Below, in pieces: positions 34,952-43,026 of a DNA stretch of 64,000 bases; position 1 is the first letter of the stretch, and the number at the start of each line of letters is the position of its first letter. The stretch comes from Actinokineospora terrae (GTDB lineage Bacteria; Actinomycetota; Actinomycetes; Mycobacteriales; Pseudonocardiaceae): NCBI RefSeq assembly GCF_900111175.1, contig NZ_FOGI01000014.1:1-64000 (forward strand). Reading direction: 5' to 3'. A model generated the notes under the pieces. That model searched no databases. It was not told the origin of the DNA and saw only the letters and a list, made by a program, of their open reading frames with translations. The position numbers were made by a program, and so were the translations under genes.

Positions 34952-35518
34952 GTGGGCACCATCCTGATCATCTCCGGCAGCCCGTCGCCGTCCGCGCGCG
35001 CGGGCGTGCTCGTGCGGCACGTGTCCGACGAGCTGCGCGGCCTCGGCGACCAGACGCGGCTGCTGAGCGTGCGCGACCTGCCCACGGTGGCCCTGCTGGC
35101 CGAGGACACCGCCGACCCGGCCATCGCCGCGGCCATCGACGAGGTCGCCGCCGCGGACGGCATCGTGGTGGCCAGCCCGGTCTACCGCGCCGCCTACAGC
35201 GGGCTGGTGAAGTCGCTGCTCGACCTGCTGCCGTCCGGGACGCTGGCGGGCAAGGCGATCCTGCCGCTGGCCACCGGCGGCACCCAGGGGCACCTGGTGG
35301 CCATCGACGGCGTGCTGCGGCCGCTGCTGTTCGCCATGGGCGCCACCAAGGTGCTCGCCGGGCACTTCGTGCTCGACCAGATGATCGCCGACGAGCACGA
35401 GGGCTCCCACGTGCGCCCGCTCGCGGCGGCCGCGCTCGGCGAGGTGCTCACCGGCTTCTCCGAGACCGTGCGGCGCAGGCGACCCGCCGTGGTCCCGCTG
35501 GTCCCGCTGACCGGCTGA
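34952..35518 (+). CDS. NADPH-dependent FMN reductase, SsuE-like
   Basis: A 188-residue flavodoxin-fold reductase from GTG 34952 ('GGGGGA' five bases upstream). Signatures are 'ILIISGSPSPSARAG' (phosphate loop), 'VVASPVYRAAYSGLVKSLLDLLP' and 'LPLATGGTQGHL', typical of SsuE/MsuE enzymes that supply reduced FMN to sulfonate monooxygenases. No SsuD or transporter lies beside it here. The short leader peptide just upstream supports regulation by sulfur/cysteine supply. The gene ends 6 bp from the convergent RNase H/phosphatase gene. Confidence 0.88.
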   Translation: MGTILIISGSPSPSARAGVLVRHVSDELRGLGDQTRLLSVRDLPTVALLAEDTADPAIAAAIDEVAAADGIVVASPVYRAAYSGLVKSLLDLLPSGTLAGKAILPLATGGTQGHLVAIDGVLRPLLFAMGATKVLAGHFVLDQMIADEHEGSHVRPLAAAALGEVLTGFSETVRRRRPAVVPLVPLTG

Positions 35519-35524
35519 GTCCGG

Positions 35525-36634
35525 TCAGGCCAAATGCGAGATGTCGTTGACCAGGCGCACTGAGGCGTTGCCGTCGGGGTAGAACTCGACGATCGAGAGC
35601 GACGCCAGGTCCAGGTGCAGCCGGAACAGCAGCGACGGCCCCACGTCCAAGCCCAGTCGCAGCAACGACTTGATGGGCGTGACGTGGCTGACCACCAGCA
35701 CGGTGCGGCCTGCGAACTCCTCCACCAGCTCGTCGCGCACCTCGGTGACCCTGCGGTGCACGGCGTCGAAGCTCTCCCCGCCGGGCGCGGTGACCGAGGT
35801 GTCGGACAGCCAGCGGCGGTGCAGGTCCTGGTCGCGCTCGGCGGCCTCGGTGAAGGTCAGGCCCTCCCAACGGCCGAAGTCGGTCTCCAGCAACCCGCTG
35901 TGCGTGCGCACCCGGCCACCGGTCTCGGCGGCGACCACTGCGGCCGTGGCGGCGGTGCGGGCCAGCGGCGAGGCGAGGATGGGGGTGTCCGCGTCGACGC
36001 CGTCCAGCTTGGCGATCCGGCGACCGGCCGCCTGGGCCTGGGTGGCGCCCAGCTCGGTCAGGTCGACGTCGCCGCGACCGGAGTAGCGGCGGTCCACCGA
36101 CATCGGGGTCTGCCCGTGCCGCAACAACAGGATCTTGGTCGGCGCGCCGGTGGCACCCGACCACGAGGTCGGCGGCGTCCGGTTCTCCGAGCCGACCGGC
36201 CGGGCCGGTTCCGGCTTGGCGCTGCCCGCGCCCGCCTGCTCGTCCATGGCCTGGTTGGCCAGCCGGTCGGCGTACTGGTTGCGCTCGCGCGGGATCCACG
36301 TGTACGTCACGTGGTCGAACCGGGCGGCCAACTCCCCCGCCTCGCGCGCCAGCGGCTTCATCGACGGGTGCTTGACCTGCCAGCGGCCCGACATCTGCTC
36401 GACGACCAGCTTCGAGTCCATCGCGACCTCGACGGCGTCCGCGCCCACCTCGGCCGCGGCGGCCAGGCCCGCGATGAGCCCCCGGTACTCGGCGACGTTG
36501 TTGGTCGCCACCCCGATCGCCTCGGCCCGCTCGGCCAGCACCTCGCCGGTGGCCGCGTCCCGGACCACCGCGCCGAAGCCCGCCGGTCCCGGGTTGCCCC
36601 GCGACCCGCCATCGGCCTCGACCCGCACCCTCAC
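35525..36634 (-). CDS. bifunctional RNase HI / histidine phosphatase
   Basis: A 369-residue fusion. Residues 1-135 are RNase HI with catalytic Asp in 'VEADGGSRGNPG', Glu in 'NNVAEYRGL' and Asp in 'VAMDSKLV'. A ~35-residue linker leads to a CobC-type histidine phosphatase with the 'LLLRHGQT' motif and a second catalytic His in 'VVSHVTPI'. It is the counterpart of Rv2228c, which has RNase HI activity and alpha-ribazole or acid phosphatase activity. The GTG start overlaps the stop of the zinc-ribbon gene (GTGA). It is part of the conserved zinc-ribbon/Nif3/CobC operon. Confidence 0.92.
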   Translation of the reverse strand: MRVRVEADGGSRGNPGPAGFGAVVRDAATGEVLAERAEAIGVATNNVAEYRGLIAGLAAAAEVGADAVEVAMDSKLVVEQMSGRWQVKHPSMKPLAREAGELAARFDHVTYTWIPRERNQYADRLANQAMDEQAGAGSAKPEPARPVGSENRTPPTSWSGATGAPTKILLLRHGQTPMSVDRRYSGRGDVDLTELGATQAQAAGRRIAKLDGVDADTPILASPLARTAATAAVVAAETGGRVRTHSGLLETDFGRWEGLTFTEAAERDQDLHRRWLSDTSVTAPGGESFDAVHRRVTEVRDELVEEFAGRTVLVVSHVTPIKSLLRLGLDVGPSLLFRLHLDLASLSIVEFYPDGNASVRLVNDISHLA

Positions 36635-37368
36635 AGGCCGGACTCCGCGGTGCGCACCATGATCGCGCCGCACTCCTCGCACTCGACCACGTCGTCGGCG
36701 GCGGTCTCGCGGATGCGGGAGATCTCCCGGCTGTCGAGCTCGAGCCTGCACGCGCCGCAGCGGCGGGCCCGCAGCAGCGCGGCCCCGATGCGGCCCTGGG
36801 CGACCCGGCGCTCGTAGAAGGCGAGCAGGTCCGCGGGCAGGCCGGGCAGGATCTTGGCCCGCTCCGCGGTGCGGCGGGCGTCGACGGTGTCGAGGTCGGC
36901 CAGGTTCTCGTCGCGGCGGTGGGTGGCCTCGGCCAGCACGTGCTCGGCCTTGGCCAGCTCGACCTCGGCGTGCTTGACGTCGAGCTCGACGGCCTCGCGG
37001 CGCTCCATCAGCTCCAGCAGGTCGTCCTCGAGGACGCTCTGCCTGCGCTCCAGGGAGTGCAGCTCGTGCTCGAGGTCGGCCAGCTGCTTGGCGCCGATGG
37101 TGCCGCCCTGCAGCAGCTTGCGGTCGCGGTCCTCGCGGGCGCGGACCGCGTCGATCTCCTTCTCCTGCCTGGCCGCCTCGCGGTCGAGGTCGTCGAGCTG
37201 GGTGCGCACGGCCACCCCGGCGTCGCGGCGGGCGCGGACGGCGGTCTCGGCCGCGGTGATCTCGGCCAGCTCCGGCATGGAGGTGCGCCGGTGGCGCACC
37301 CGCGAGAGTTCGGCGTCGACCTCGGCGAGGTCGAGCAGGCGGCGCTGGACAGCGGGATCGGCTTTCAC
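36631..37368 (-). CDS. coiled-coil C4 zinc-ribbon protein (DUF164/Rv2229c-like)
   Basis: A 245-residue protein. Residues ~1-180 are almost entirely helical with heptad character (long coiled-coil hairpin). The C-terminus carries two zinc knuckles, 'RRCGACRLELD' and 'VECEECGAIMV' (CxxC...CxxC). Such proteins (CT398/HP0958 type) hold a long coiled coil with a nucleic-acid-binding ribbon. In actinobacteria the gene is always next to the RNase H/phosphatase and Nif3 genes. Both ends overlap neighbours by 4 bp (GTGA), so the cluster is translationally coupled. Confidence 0.9.
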   Translation of the reverse strand: MKADPAVQRRLLDLAEVDAELSRVRHRRTSMPELAEITAAETAVRARRDAGVAVRTQLDDLDREAARQEKEIDAVRAREDRDRKLLQGGTIGAKQLADLEHELHSLERRQSVLEDDLLELMERREAVELDVKHAEVELAKAEHVLAEATHRRDENLADLDTVDARRTAERAKILPGLPADLLAFYERRVAQGRIGAALLRARRCGACRLELDSREISRIRETAADDVVECEECGAIMVRTAESGL

Positions 37369-38204
37369 CCGGTGAACCTCCCGGTTCGGTTCGGCGCGCA
37401 TGCGGCCTGGGTGGTCCAGGGGTCGGTGCGGCGGACGGAGACGTCGACGGTGACCGTACCGCCGAGGCCGGTGCGCAAGATCCCCGCCGCCTGGCCGCAC
37501 CACGGCCACTCGCTGGCCCAGTGCGCCACGTCGACCAGCGCGGGGGCGCCGGGGACGGCGAGGTGCTCGGCGGCGGGGTGGTGGCGCAGGTCGGCGGTCA
37601 CGAAGGCGTCGACCCCGGCGGCGGTCGCGGTCGACAGGTAGGAGTCGCCCGCGCCACCGGACACGGCGACGCGCTTGATCCACCGGTGCGGGTCGCCCGC
37701 GGCCCGGACGCCGCCCTCGGTGTGCGGCAGCGCTCGGGAGACGCGGTCGACGAACTGGGCGAACGGTTCCGGTTCCGCGAGTTCGCCGAGCCTGCCGATG
37801 CCGGTGCGGCCATCGGGGTTCGGGGCGAGCGGGCCGGTGACGGTGATGCCCAGCGCCGCGGCGAGCGCGTCGGAGACACCGGGGTCGGCGGAATCGGCGT
37901 TGGTGTGCGCGCAGAACAGGGCGATGCCCGCGCGGATGAGCCGGTGCACGAGCGCGCCCTTGGGGGTGTCGGCGGGGACGCCGTGGACGCCGCGCAGCAG
38001 CAGCGGGTGGTGGGCGACGACGACCTTCGCGCCGGTCTCGATCGCCTCGTCCACTGTGGACTCGGTGGGGTCGACGCAGACGAGCACCTTCTCGACGGTG
38101 TCGGCCGGGTCGCCGCAGACGAGCCCGACCGCGTCCCAGCTCTCGGCGAGCCCTGGCGGGTACGCGGCCTCCAGGACCCGGACCACGTCGGCGACGGTGC
38201 TCAT
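37365..38204 (-). CDS. Nif3-like dinuclear metal-binding protein
   Basis: A 279-residue NIF3/DUF34-family protein. Metal-site motifs are 'VVAHHPLLLRG', 'FCAHTNADSA' and C-terminal 'DVAHWASEW' (His...Glu). Substrate-binding 'VSGGAGDSYL' precedes the second metal motif. The family is universal and linked to GTP cyclohydrolase-like or metal-insertion roles, but its biochemical function is unsettled. It corresponds to Rv2230c. The ATG overlaps the stop of the CobC-like gene (ATGA) and has 'GGAGGTTC' upstream. Confidence 0.93.
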   Translation of the reverse strand: MSTVADVVRVLEAAYPPGLAESWDAVGLVCGDPADTVEKVLVCVDPTESTVDEAIETGAKVVVAHHPLLLRGVHGVPADTPKGALVHRLIRAGIALFCAHTNADSADPGVSDALAAALGITVTGPLAPNPDGRTGIGRLGELAEPEPFAQFVDRVSRALPHTEGGVRAAGDPHRWIKRVAVSGGAGDSYLSTATAAGVDAFVTADLRHHPAAEHLAVPGAPALVDVAHWASEWPWCGQAAGILRTGLGGTVTVDVSVRRTDPWTTQAACAPNRTGRFTG

Positions 38205-39223
38205 GATCGAACCTCCAACTCGGCCTTGAGCGCGGCCACCAGCGGCGCGCACTCCCGCGGCGACCGGACGGCGAGGCGCAGGTGGTCCGGCCCGAGCCCG
38301 GGGAAGGTGTCGCCCCGGCGGACCGCGATCCCCCGCTCGCGCAACGCGCACCGGATCCGCTCGCCGCCGGGCACCTCGACCAGCAGGAACGGGGCCCGGG
38401 GGTCGCCGAGCACGAAGTCTCCCAGCTCGGCCTGGAGCGCTTCCCGGTGCGCGGTCGCGTCGAGGGCGGCGACCTCGGACTCGGCCAGCGCGGGCGCCTC
38501 GCAGCAGGCGGTGACGGCTTCCAGGGTGAGGGTACCGACCGGCCACTGTGGACGGTTCCTGGCGAGCTCGGCGAGCAGGTCGGGGTGGCCGATGACGTAG
38601 CCCGCGCGCAGGCCGGGCAGCGCCCAGGTCTTGGTGAGGCTGCGGAAGACCAGCGTGTTCGGCTCACCGGCGAGGGTCTCGGGCTCACCGGGGACGGCGT
38701 CCATGAAGGCCTCGTCGACCAGGACGGTGCGGTCCTGGGCGAGTTCCCGGATGGTGTCGGCGGGGTGCAGGGTCGAGGTGGGGTTGGTGGGGTTGCCGAC
38801 GACGACGAGGTCGGCGTCCTTCGGGACGCGGTCGGGGTGCAGCAGGAAGCCGTCGGACTGGTCGAGCAGCACGCGGTGCACCGGCACCCCGGCGCTGCGG
38901 AGCGCTACCTCGGGCTCGGTGAACGACGGATGCACAACCGCGGCGAGGTTGTGGACAACCCGCGGAACCAGCGAGAACCCCTCCGCGGACCCGTTGAGCA
39001 CCATCACCGCGTCGGCATCGCACCCGTGCCGCGCCGCGACGGCCTCCCTGGCCCTGCGGTCCTCAGCCGCCGACGGGTACACCCCCACCCGGTCCAACGC
39101 CTGGACCAACCGCTCCCGCAACCACTCAGGGGGCCGCCCCCCACGCACATTGACCGCGAAGTCCACCAACCCGGGAACGGCATCCACATCACCGTGGTGC
39201 CGAAGCAAGTCATCCCTGGTCAT
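38201..39223 (-). CDS. cobC: CobC-like PLP aminotransferase (L-threonine-phosphate decarboxylase type)
   Basis: A 340-residue fold-type I PLP enzyme. The Schiff-base Lys is in 'FRSLTKTWALPGLRAGY'; 'VVVGNPTNPTS' and 'LVDEAFMD' are the aspartate and cofactor-binding regions. It is the counterpart of Rv2231c in the same operon order. The family supplies (R)-1-amino-2-propanol phosphate for the cobalamin nucleotide loop, or acts as a histidinol-phosphate-type aminotransferase. CobD lies 3 kb away, supporting the cobalamin reading. The start at ATG 39223 leads the four-gene operon. Confidence 0.85.
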   Translation of the reverse strand: MTRDDLLRHHGDVDAVPGLVDFAVNVRGGRPPEWLRERLVQALDRVGVYPSAAEDRRAREAVAARHGCDADAVMVLNGSAEGFSLVPRVVHNLAAVVHPSFTEPEVALRSAGVPVHRVLLDQSDGFLLHPDRVPKDADLVVVGNPTNPTSTLHPADTIRELAQDRTVLVDEAFMDAVPGEPETLAGEPNTLVFRSLTKTWALPGLRAGYVIGHPDLLAELARNRPQWPVGTLTLEAVTACCEAPALAESEVAALDATAHREALQAELGDFVLGDPRAPFLLVEVPGGERIRCALRERGIAVRRGDTFPGLGPDHLRLAVRSPRECAPLVAALKAELEVRS

Positions 39224-39461
39224 CCCCCCAATCCTAAGCCGCCCACCCACCCCCGCCCACACCCCGCCCACCCGCTCCCCCCATCCCCGCCGGCAACCGG
39301 ACACCCCACCACGCAATGCACCCCCACGACGCGCCGCCACCCACCGAGCCGATACGCGCACCGCACCCCAGCGACCGGCCCGCCTGCCCCACCCAAGCTC
39401 GAGTCGCCCGCCCCCACGAGCATCGGTTCGTCCCACCGCGCCCAGGCGACCCCACCGGACG

Positions 39462-39640
39462 CCGCTACCCCCACCGCAACCGCTTCGCGCGCGCGGTCCC
39501 GACCCTGCCCAGCCCCCACCCACTCCGGGGGGCGTCCCTGTGCCAGTCTATCGGCACCCCCCGACAGAAGATCTTGAAACAGGTCGCCGAAGATCCGGAT
39601 GTGGATAACTTTTGTCGCTGAACCGGGTGAAATCGACGGT
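39462..39640 (+). repeat. dispersed repeat family A, copy 3 (plus orientation)
   Basis: It lies in the 486-bp gap (39224-39709) between cobC and the small divergent gene; no gene is seen in the gap. It has the same order of elements as copies 1 and 2: a GC-rich lead (39481-39500), a C-run/GGGGGG hairpin (39511-39533), a hairpin GTGCC/GGCAC (39540-39544 and 39553-39557), 'GACAGAAGATCTTGAAACAGG', and a perfect DnaA box TGTGGATAA at 39600-39608. Similarity stops soon after 39630. The cytosine-rich stretch 39224-39460 contains nothing else recognisable. Confidence 0.83.
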
Positions 39641-39709
39641 CCGCGGAACGCCTCTACCTGCGGGAATGGGACAAGGCTGGGGCTCGGCGTGGGGTGGTGG
39701 GGAAGTCGG

Positions 39710-39892
39710 TCAGTGGGGTGGGTCGATGAGGGTGGAGAGGCCGTTCGCGTGGAGCCAGCGGTGGGCTCGGCGGCGGGCCAGGTCGTTGGGGGAGGTGCGG
39801 AGGGTGATGTGGTGCTCGACCGCGAGGAGGAGGCGGTCGACGGTGTGGGGTGGGGCGGTGGTCGGGTCGACGGTCCACCACGGGGTGTCCAC
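39710..39892 (-). CDS. small divergent hypothetical protein
   Basis: A 60-residue protein from GTG 39892, with 'GAGGAAGGGG' seven bases upstream. The composition looks protein-like rather than random: 'TPWWTVDPTTAPPHTVDRLLLAVEHH', then a helical 'SPNDLARRRAHRWLHANG'. It diverges from ptpA across about 30 bp. The family is unknown. The strong ribosome site and aromatic/helical pattern support it, but a small frame in GC-rich DNA can mislead. Confidence 0.6.
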   Translation of the reverse strand: MDTPWWTVDPTTAPPHTVDRLLLAVEHHITLRTSPNDLARRRAHRWLHANGLSTLIDPPH

Positions 39893-39922
39893 GGGCGGTC
39901 CCCTTCCTCTTACCCTGGCCGC

Positions 39923-40378
39923 GTGCACATCTGCTTCGTCTGTACCGGGAACATCTGCCGGTCCCCGATGGCCGCGCTCGTGTTCGGCGAGCACCTGCGC
40001 CGGGCCGGGTTGGCCGACCGGGTGCGGGTGACCAGCGCGGGCACGGACGGCTGGCACGTCGGTGACGCCGCCGACCCGAGGACCGCGCGGGTGCTGGCCA
40101 GGCACGGTTACCCGACGGCGCACGTGGCGGCGCAGGTTGGTGCCGACCACCTCGACGCCGACCTGCTCGTCGCGATGGACACCGGGCACGCGCGGGCGTT
40201 GCGCGCCCGGGTGGCTGACCCCGAACGCGTGACATTGTTCCGCGTTTTCGACCCCGCCGCCGAGACGGATCTTGACATTCCGGACCCCTACTACGGCGGC
40301 CCGGACGGGTTCGACCAGGTGTTGGCCCTGGTCGAGGCGGCGTGCCCGGGGCTGGTGCAGTGGGTGCTGGCGAACTGA
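39923..40378 (+). CDS. ptpA: low-molecular-weight protein-tyrosine phosphatase
   Basis: A 151-residue enzyme. The P-loop 'VCTGNICRSPMAA' (CX5R) is at the N-terminus and the acid loop 'DIPDPYYGG' with the general-acid Asp near residue 125. The GTG start at 39923 is the closest to the conserved start of the fold. Family role: dephosphorylation of tyrosine-phosphorylated proteins; in M. tuberculosis PtpA (Rv2234) lies in the same conserved block. The end overlaps the next gene by about 37 bp. Confidence 0.92.
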   Translation: MHICFVCTGNICRSPMAALVFGEHLRRAGLADRVRVTSAGTDGWHVGDAADPRTARVLARHGYPTAHVAAQVGADHLDADLLVAMDTGHARALRARVADPERVTLFRVFDPAAETDLDIPDPYYGGPDGFDQVLALVEAACPGLVQWVLAN

Positions 40379-41205
40379 ACCCGGCCGCCGCCGTGGCCGA
40401 GCTCACCGGGTTGACGCCGACCGGGGTGCACCCGCTGGCCGACCACGTCTTCGAGGTGGACACCGAGGATGGCGACCTGGTGGTGGCCAAGTACGACCCG
40501 CGCCAGGGCGCTGTCGACGCCGAGGTCGCCGGGTTGCTGTGGCTGGCCGAGCCGGGCGCGGTCGCAATCCCGGACGTCCGCGCGCACGACGACCGGTGGC
40601 TGGTCATGGAGCAGATCGAGCCGTCCGCGCCGAGCACCGTTGCGGCGGAGGAGCTCGGTCGTCGCCTCGCGGACCTGCACGCGGCGGGCGCACCGACCTT
40701 CGGCGCATCGACCGGGCCCGAGCAGGCGTGGATCGGTCTGGCGCCGATGCGGTGCGTGCCGAGTCCCGAGTGGGCGCACTGGTACGTCGCCGATCGCATC
40801 GAGCCGTATCTGCGCAACGCTGCTGACCGTCAGCTCATCGATCGGGACGGTGTGTCCACGATCGAAACGTTGTGCGGTCGGATCGACGTCCCGCACGAGC
40901 CGCCCGCGCGACTGCACGGCGACCTGTGGAGCGGCAACGTTGTGTGGGCGCGGCAGGCGTGGTTGATCGATCCCGCCGCGCACGGTGGGCACCGGGAGAC
41001 CGATCTGGCCATGCTCGCGCTCTTCGGCTGTCCGCACCTGGACAGGGTCATCGCCGCCTACGACGAACACCGGCCTCTAGCGGACGGCTGGCAGGCGAGA
41101 ACTCCCCTGCACCAACTGTTCCCGCTGCTCGTACACACTGTCCTGTTCGGCTCGGGCTATGCCCGGCAGGCCGTGGCCGCGGCCCAGGCAGCGCTACGGG
41201 CATGA
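40342..41205 (+). CDS. fructosamine kinase family protein
   Basis: A 287-residue aminoglycoside-phosphotransferase-fold kinase. It has the catalytic 'RLHGDLWSGNVVW' (H-G-D) loop, 'LIDPAAHGGHRETDLAML' (DPA...E.D Mg-binding) and N-terminal 'HVFEVDTEDGDLVVAKYD' with the ATP-binding Lys. This is the pattern of fructosamine-3-kinases that start repair of glycated proteins. GTG 40342 was used (GTG 40360 is possible); either overlaps ptpA. It is coupled to the SURF1 gene through ATGA. Confidence 0.88.
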   Translation: MPGAGAVGAGELNPAAAVAELTGLTPTGVHPLADHVFEVDTEDGDLVVAKYDPRQGAVDAEVAGLLWLAEPGAVAIPDVRAHDDRWLVMEQIEPSAPSTVAAEELGRRLADLHAAGAPTFGASTGPEQAWIGLAPMRCVPSPEWAHWYVADRIEPYLRNAADRQLIDRDGVSTIETLCGRIDVPHEPPARLHGDLWSGNVVWARQAWLIDPAAHGGHRETDLAMLALFGCPHLDRVIAAYDEHRPLADGWQARTPLHQLFPLLVHTVLFGSGYARQAVAAAQAALRA

Positions 41206-42017
41206 CCCTGGCCTACCGTGGTGGGGTGCGGTTGAAACTGCTGCTCCGTCCCGGCTGGCTGATGCTGGCCCTCGTCGTGGTGGCGTTCGCCGTGACTTGC
41301 TTCACCTTGCTCGCCCCGTGGCAGTTCCAGCGGCACGACGAGCGCAAGGCCACGAACACCGCCGTGCAGGACTCGTTCGACGCTCCCCCGGCCCCGATCG
41401 GCTCGGTCCCCCCGGACCAGTGGCGACGCGTCACCCTTGCTGGCACCTACCTGCCCGATGGCGAGGCTCTAGCGCGGCTCAGGACTGTTCAGGGCAATGC
41501 CGCCTTCGAGGTGTTGACCCCGTTCCGCCTGATCGACGGCAGCGTTGTCCTCGTCGACCGGGGTTATGTGCGTCCGGCCGAAGGCGTGAGCGTCCCCAAC
41601 TACGCCGAGGCCCCGACCGGTCAGGTCAACCTGCTCGCGCGGGTGCGCCTCGGCGAATCGACCGACAGGACCGCGTTCGAGGAAGACGGTCACCGTCAGG
41701 TCTATGCGGTCGACCCCGCTGTAGTCGGGCGCGCGGCCAATCTCGACATCCGCCCGGGTTACGTGCAGCTCGAAGAGGGCTCGCCAGGTGTCCTCGGTGT
41801 GCTGCCGCTACCGCAGCTAGAGGCGGGACCGTTCCTGTCTTATGCACTGCAGTGGATCGCGTTCGGTGTGATGGCCCTGCTCGGGCTCATCTACTTCACC
41901 TGGCGCGAGATCAAGCCCGGCGGAACGCTCGCGGAGAAGGAACACAGGCCTAGGCGACGGTCGGTGTCCGAGATCCTCGCCGAGGACGAGGCTCGGGAGC
42001 GCGCCGCTTCAGCGTGA
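41202..42017 (+). CDS. SURF1-family cytochrome oxidase assembly protein
   Basis: A 271-residue SURF1 protein with two flanking membrane spans: N-terminal 'WLMLALVVVAFAVTCFTLLAPWQFQRH' and C-terminal 'ALQWIAFGVMALLGLIYFTWRE', the latter including the conserved Y-x-x-QW-x-x-F pattern. 'VTLAGTYLP' and 'VLVDRGYV' are family strands in the extracytoplasmic domain. SURF1 aids heme a insertion in cytochrome aa3 oxidase. It corresponds to Rv2235. Its 3' end overlaps convergent cobD by 68 bp, an unusually long tail-to-tail overlap. Confidence 0.92.
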   Translation: MTLAYRGGVRLKLLLRPGWLMLALVVVAFAVTCFTLLAPWQFQRHDERKATNTAVQDSFDAPPAPIGSVPPDQWRRVTLAGTYLPDGEALARLRTVQGNAAFEVLTPFRLIDGSVVLVDRGYVRPAEGVSVPNYAEAPTGQVNLLARVRLGESTDRTAFEEDGHRQVYAVDPAVVGRAANLDIRPGYVQLEEGSPGVLGVLPLPQLEAGPFLSYALQWIAFGVMALLGLIYFTWREIKPGGTLAEKEHRPRRRSVSEILAEDEARERAASA

Positions 42018-42924
42018 TCAGCGCGGCCACGCCGGCGGTGAGCAGCCCGACCAGGCGAGACAGCGTCACCGCGCGCGCCACGTCGGTGGCGTCAGGTGCG
42101 CGCCCCTCCCCCAACACCGGCCGGTCTTCAACGCCGTAGGAGTACTCGGTCCGACCACCTAGCTGGACGCCGAGCGCACCGGCGAACGCTGCCTCGACCT
42201 GCCCGGCGTTAGGACTCGGATGAGCCCCCGCGTCCCGCTTCCAGGCCTCCCGCGCGCGCCGACGATCACCCTTGACGGCAGGCGCAGCGACGACCGTGAG
42301 CGCTGCCGCGAGCCGAGCGGGAACGAGGTTGGCCACGTCGTCCAGCCGCGCCGAGGCCCAACCGAACCGCAGGTAGCGAGGCGACTTGTGGCCGACCATC
42401 GCGTCCATGGTGTTGACCGCGCGGTACCCGAGCAGCCCAGGCACCCCGGCGACAGCCCCCCACAGCAACGGCGCTACCACGGCGTCAGAGGTGTTCTCGG
42501 CGATGGACTCCACGGTCGCACGAGCCAGGCCAGCGCTATCCAGGGTCGACGGGTCACGCCCGCACAGGTTGGGCAACCGTTCGCGGGCACCTGCGATGTC
42601 GTCCGCGCTCAACCGCGCCCCGATAGCCCAACCCTCGGCCGCTAGTGACCGACCGCCGAGGACCACCCATGTCGCTGCGGCAGTCCCCACGATCCGCACG
42701 ATCGGATTACGTGACCTCTCGACGGCAGCGCCTAGAGCAACAGACCCACCCGCGAGCACGGCCGTGTAAAGCACGCCTGCGGCTCGGTTGTCGCGGTGGA
42801 GAACCCGCTCGAAGCGCTGAGCGAGCTGGCCGAACCCGGCCACGGGGTGCCACCGCCGGGGATCCCCGAGCGCCGCGTCGGCCGCGACCCCCAGGAGCAG
42901 GCCGAACGCGCGTGCCGCGGACAC
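41950..42924 (-). CDS. cobD: adenosylcobinamide-phosphate synthase CobD/CbiB
   Basis: A 324-residue multispanning protein with family motifs 'ALGDPRRWHPVAGFG', 'ESIAENTSDAVVAPLLWG', 'AVNTMDAMVGHKSPRYLRFG' and 'NAGQVEAAFAGALGVQLGG'. It attaches aminopropanol (phosphate) to adenosylcobyric acid in the membrane. It matches Rv2236c in position. The last residues overlap the SURF1 gene by 68 bp. Upstream of its start (42924) lies the Wadjet locus, which therefore interrupts the conserved block here. Confidence 0.93.
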   Translation of the reverse strand: MSAARAFGLLLGVAADAALGDPRRWHPVAGFGQLAQRFERVLHRDNRAAGVLYTAVLAGGSVALGAAVERSRNPIVRIVGTAAATWVVLGGRSLAAEGWAIGARLSADDIAGARERLPNLCGRDPSTLDSAGLARATVESIAENTSDAVVAPLLWGAVAGVPGLLGYRAVNTMDAMVGHKSPRYLRFGWASARLDDVANLVPARLAAALTVVAAPAVKGDRRRAREAWKRDAGAHPSPNAGQVEAAFAGALGVQLGGRTEYSYGVEDRPVLGEGRAPDATDVARAVTLSRLVGLLTAGVAALITLKRRAPEPRPRRGSRTPTVA

Positions 42925-43026
42925 TGGCTGCCTCCCGGTCGGTTCATCCCCCTGGCGGGCGAACCGTATCGCGCCGGGGCGGCCGGGGTGCGCGGCTGTC
43001 GGCCGGTCGGGCTATCGTGGCCCGCC

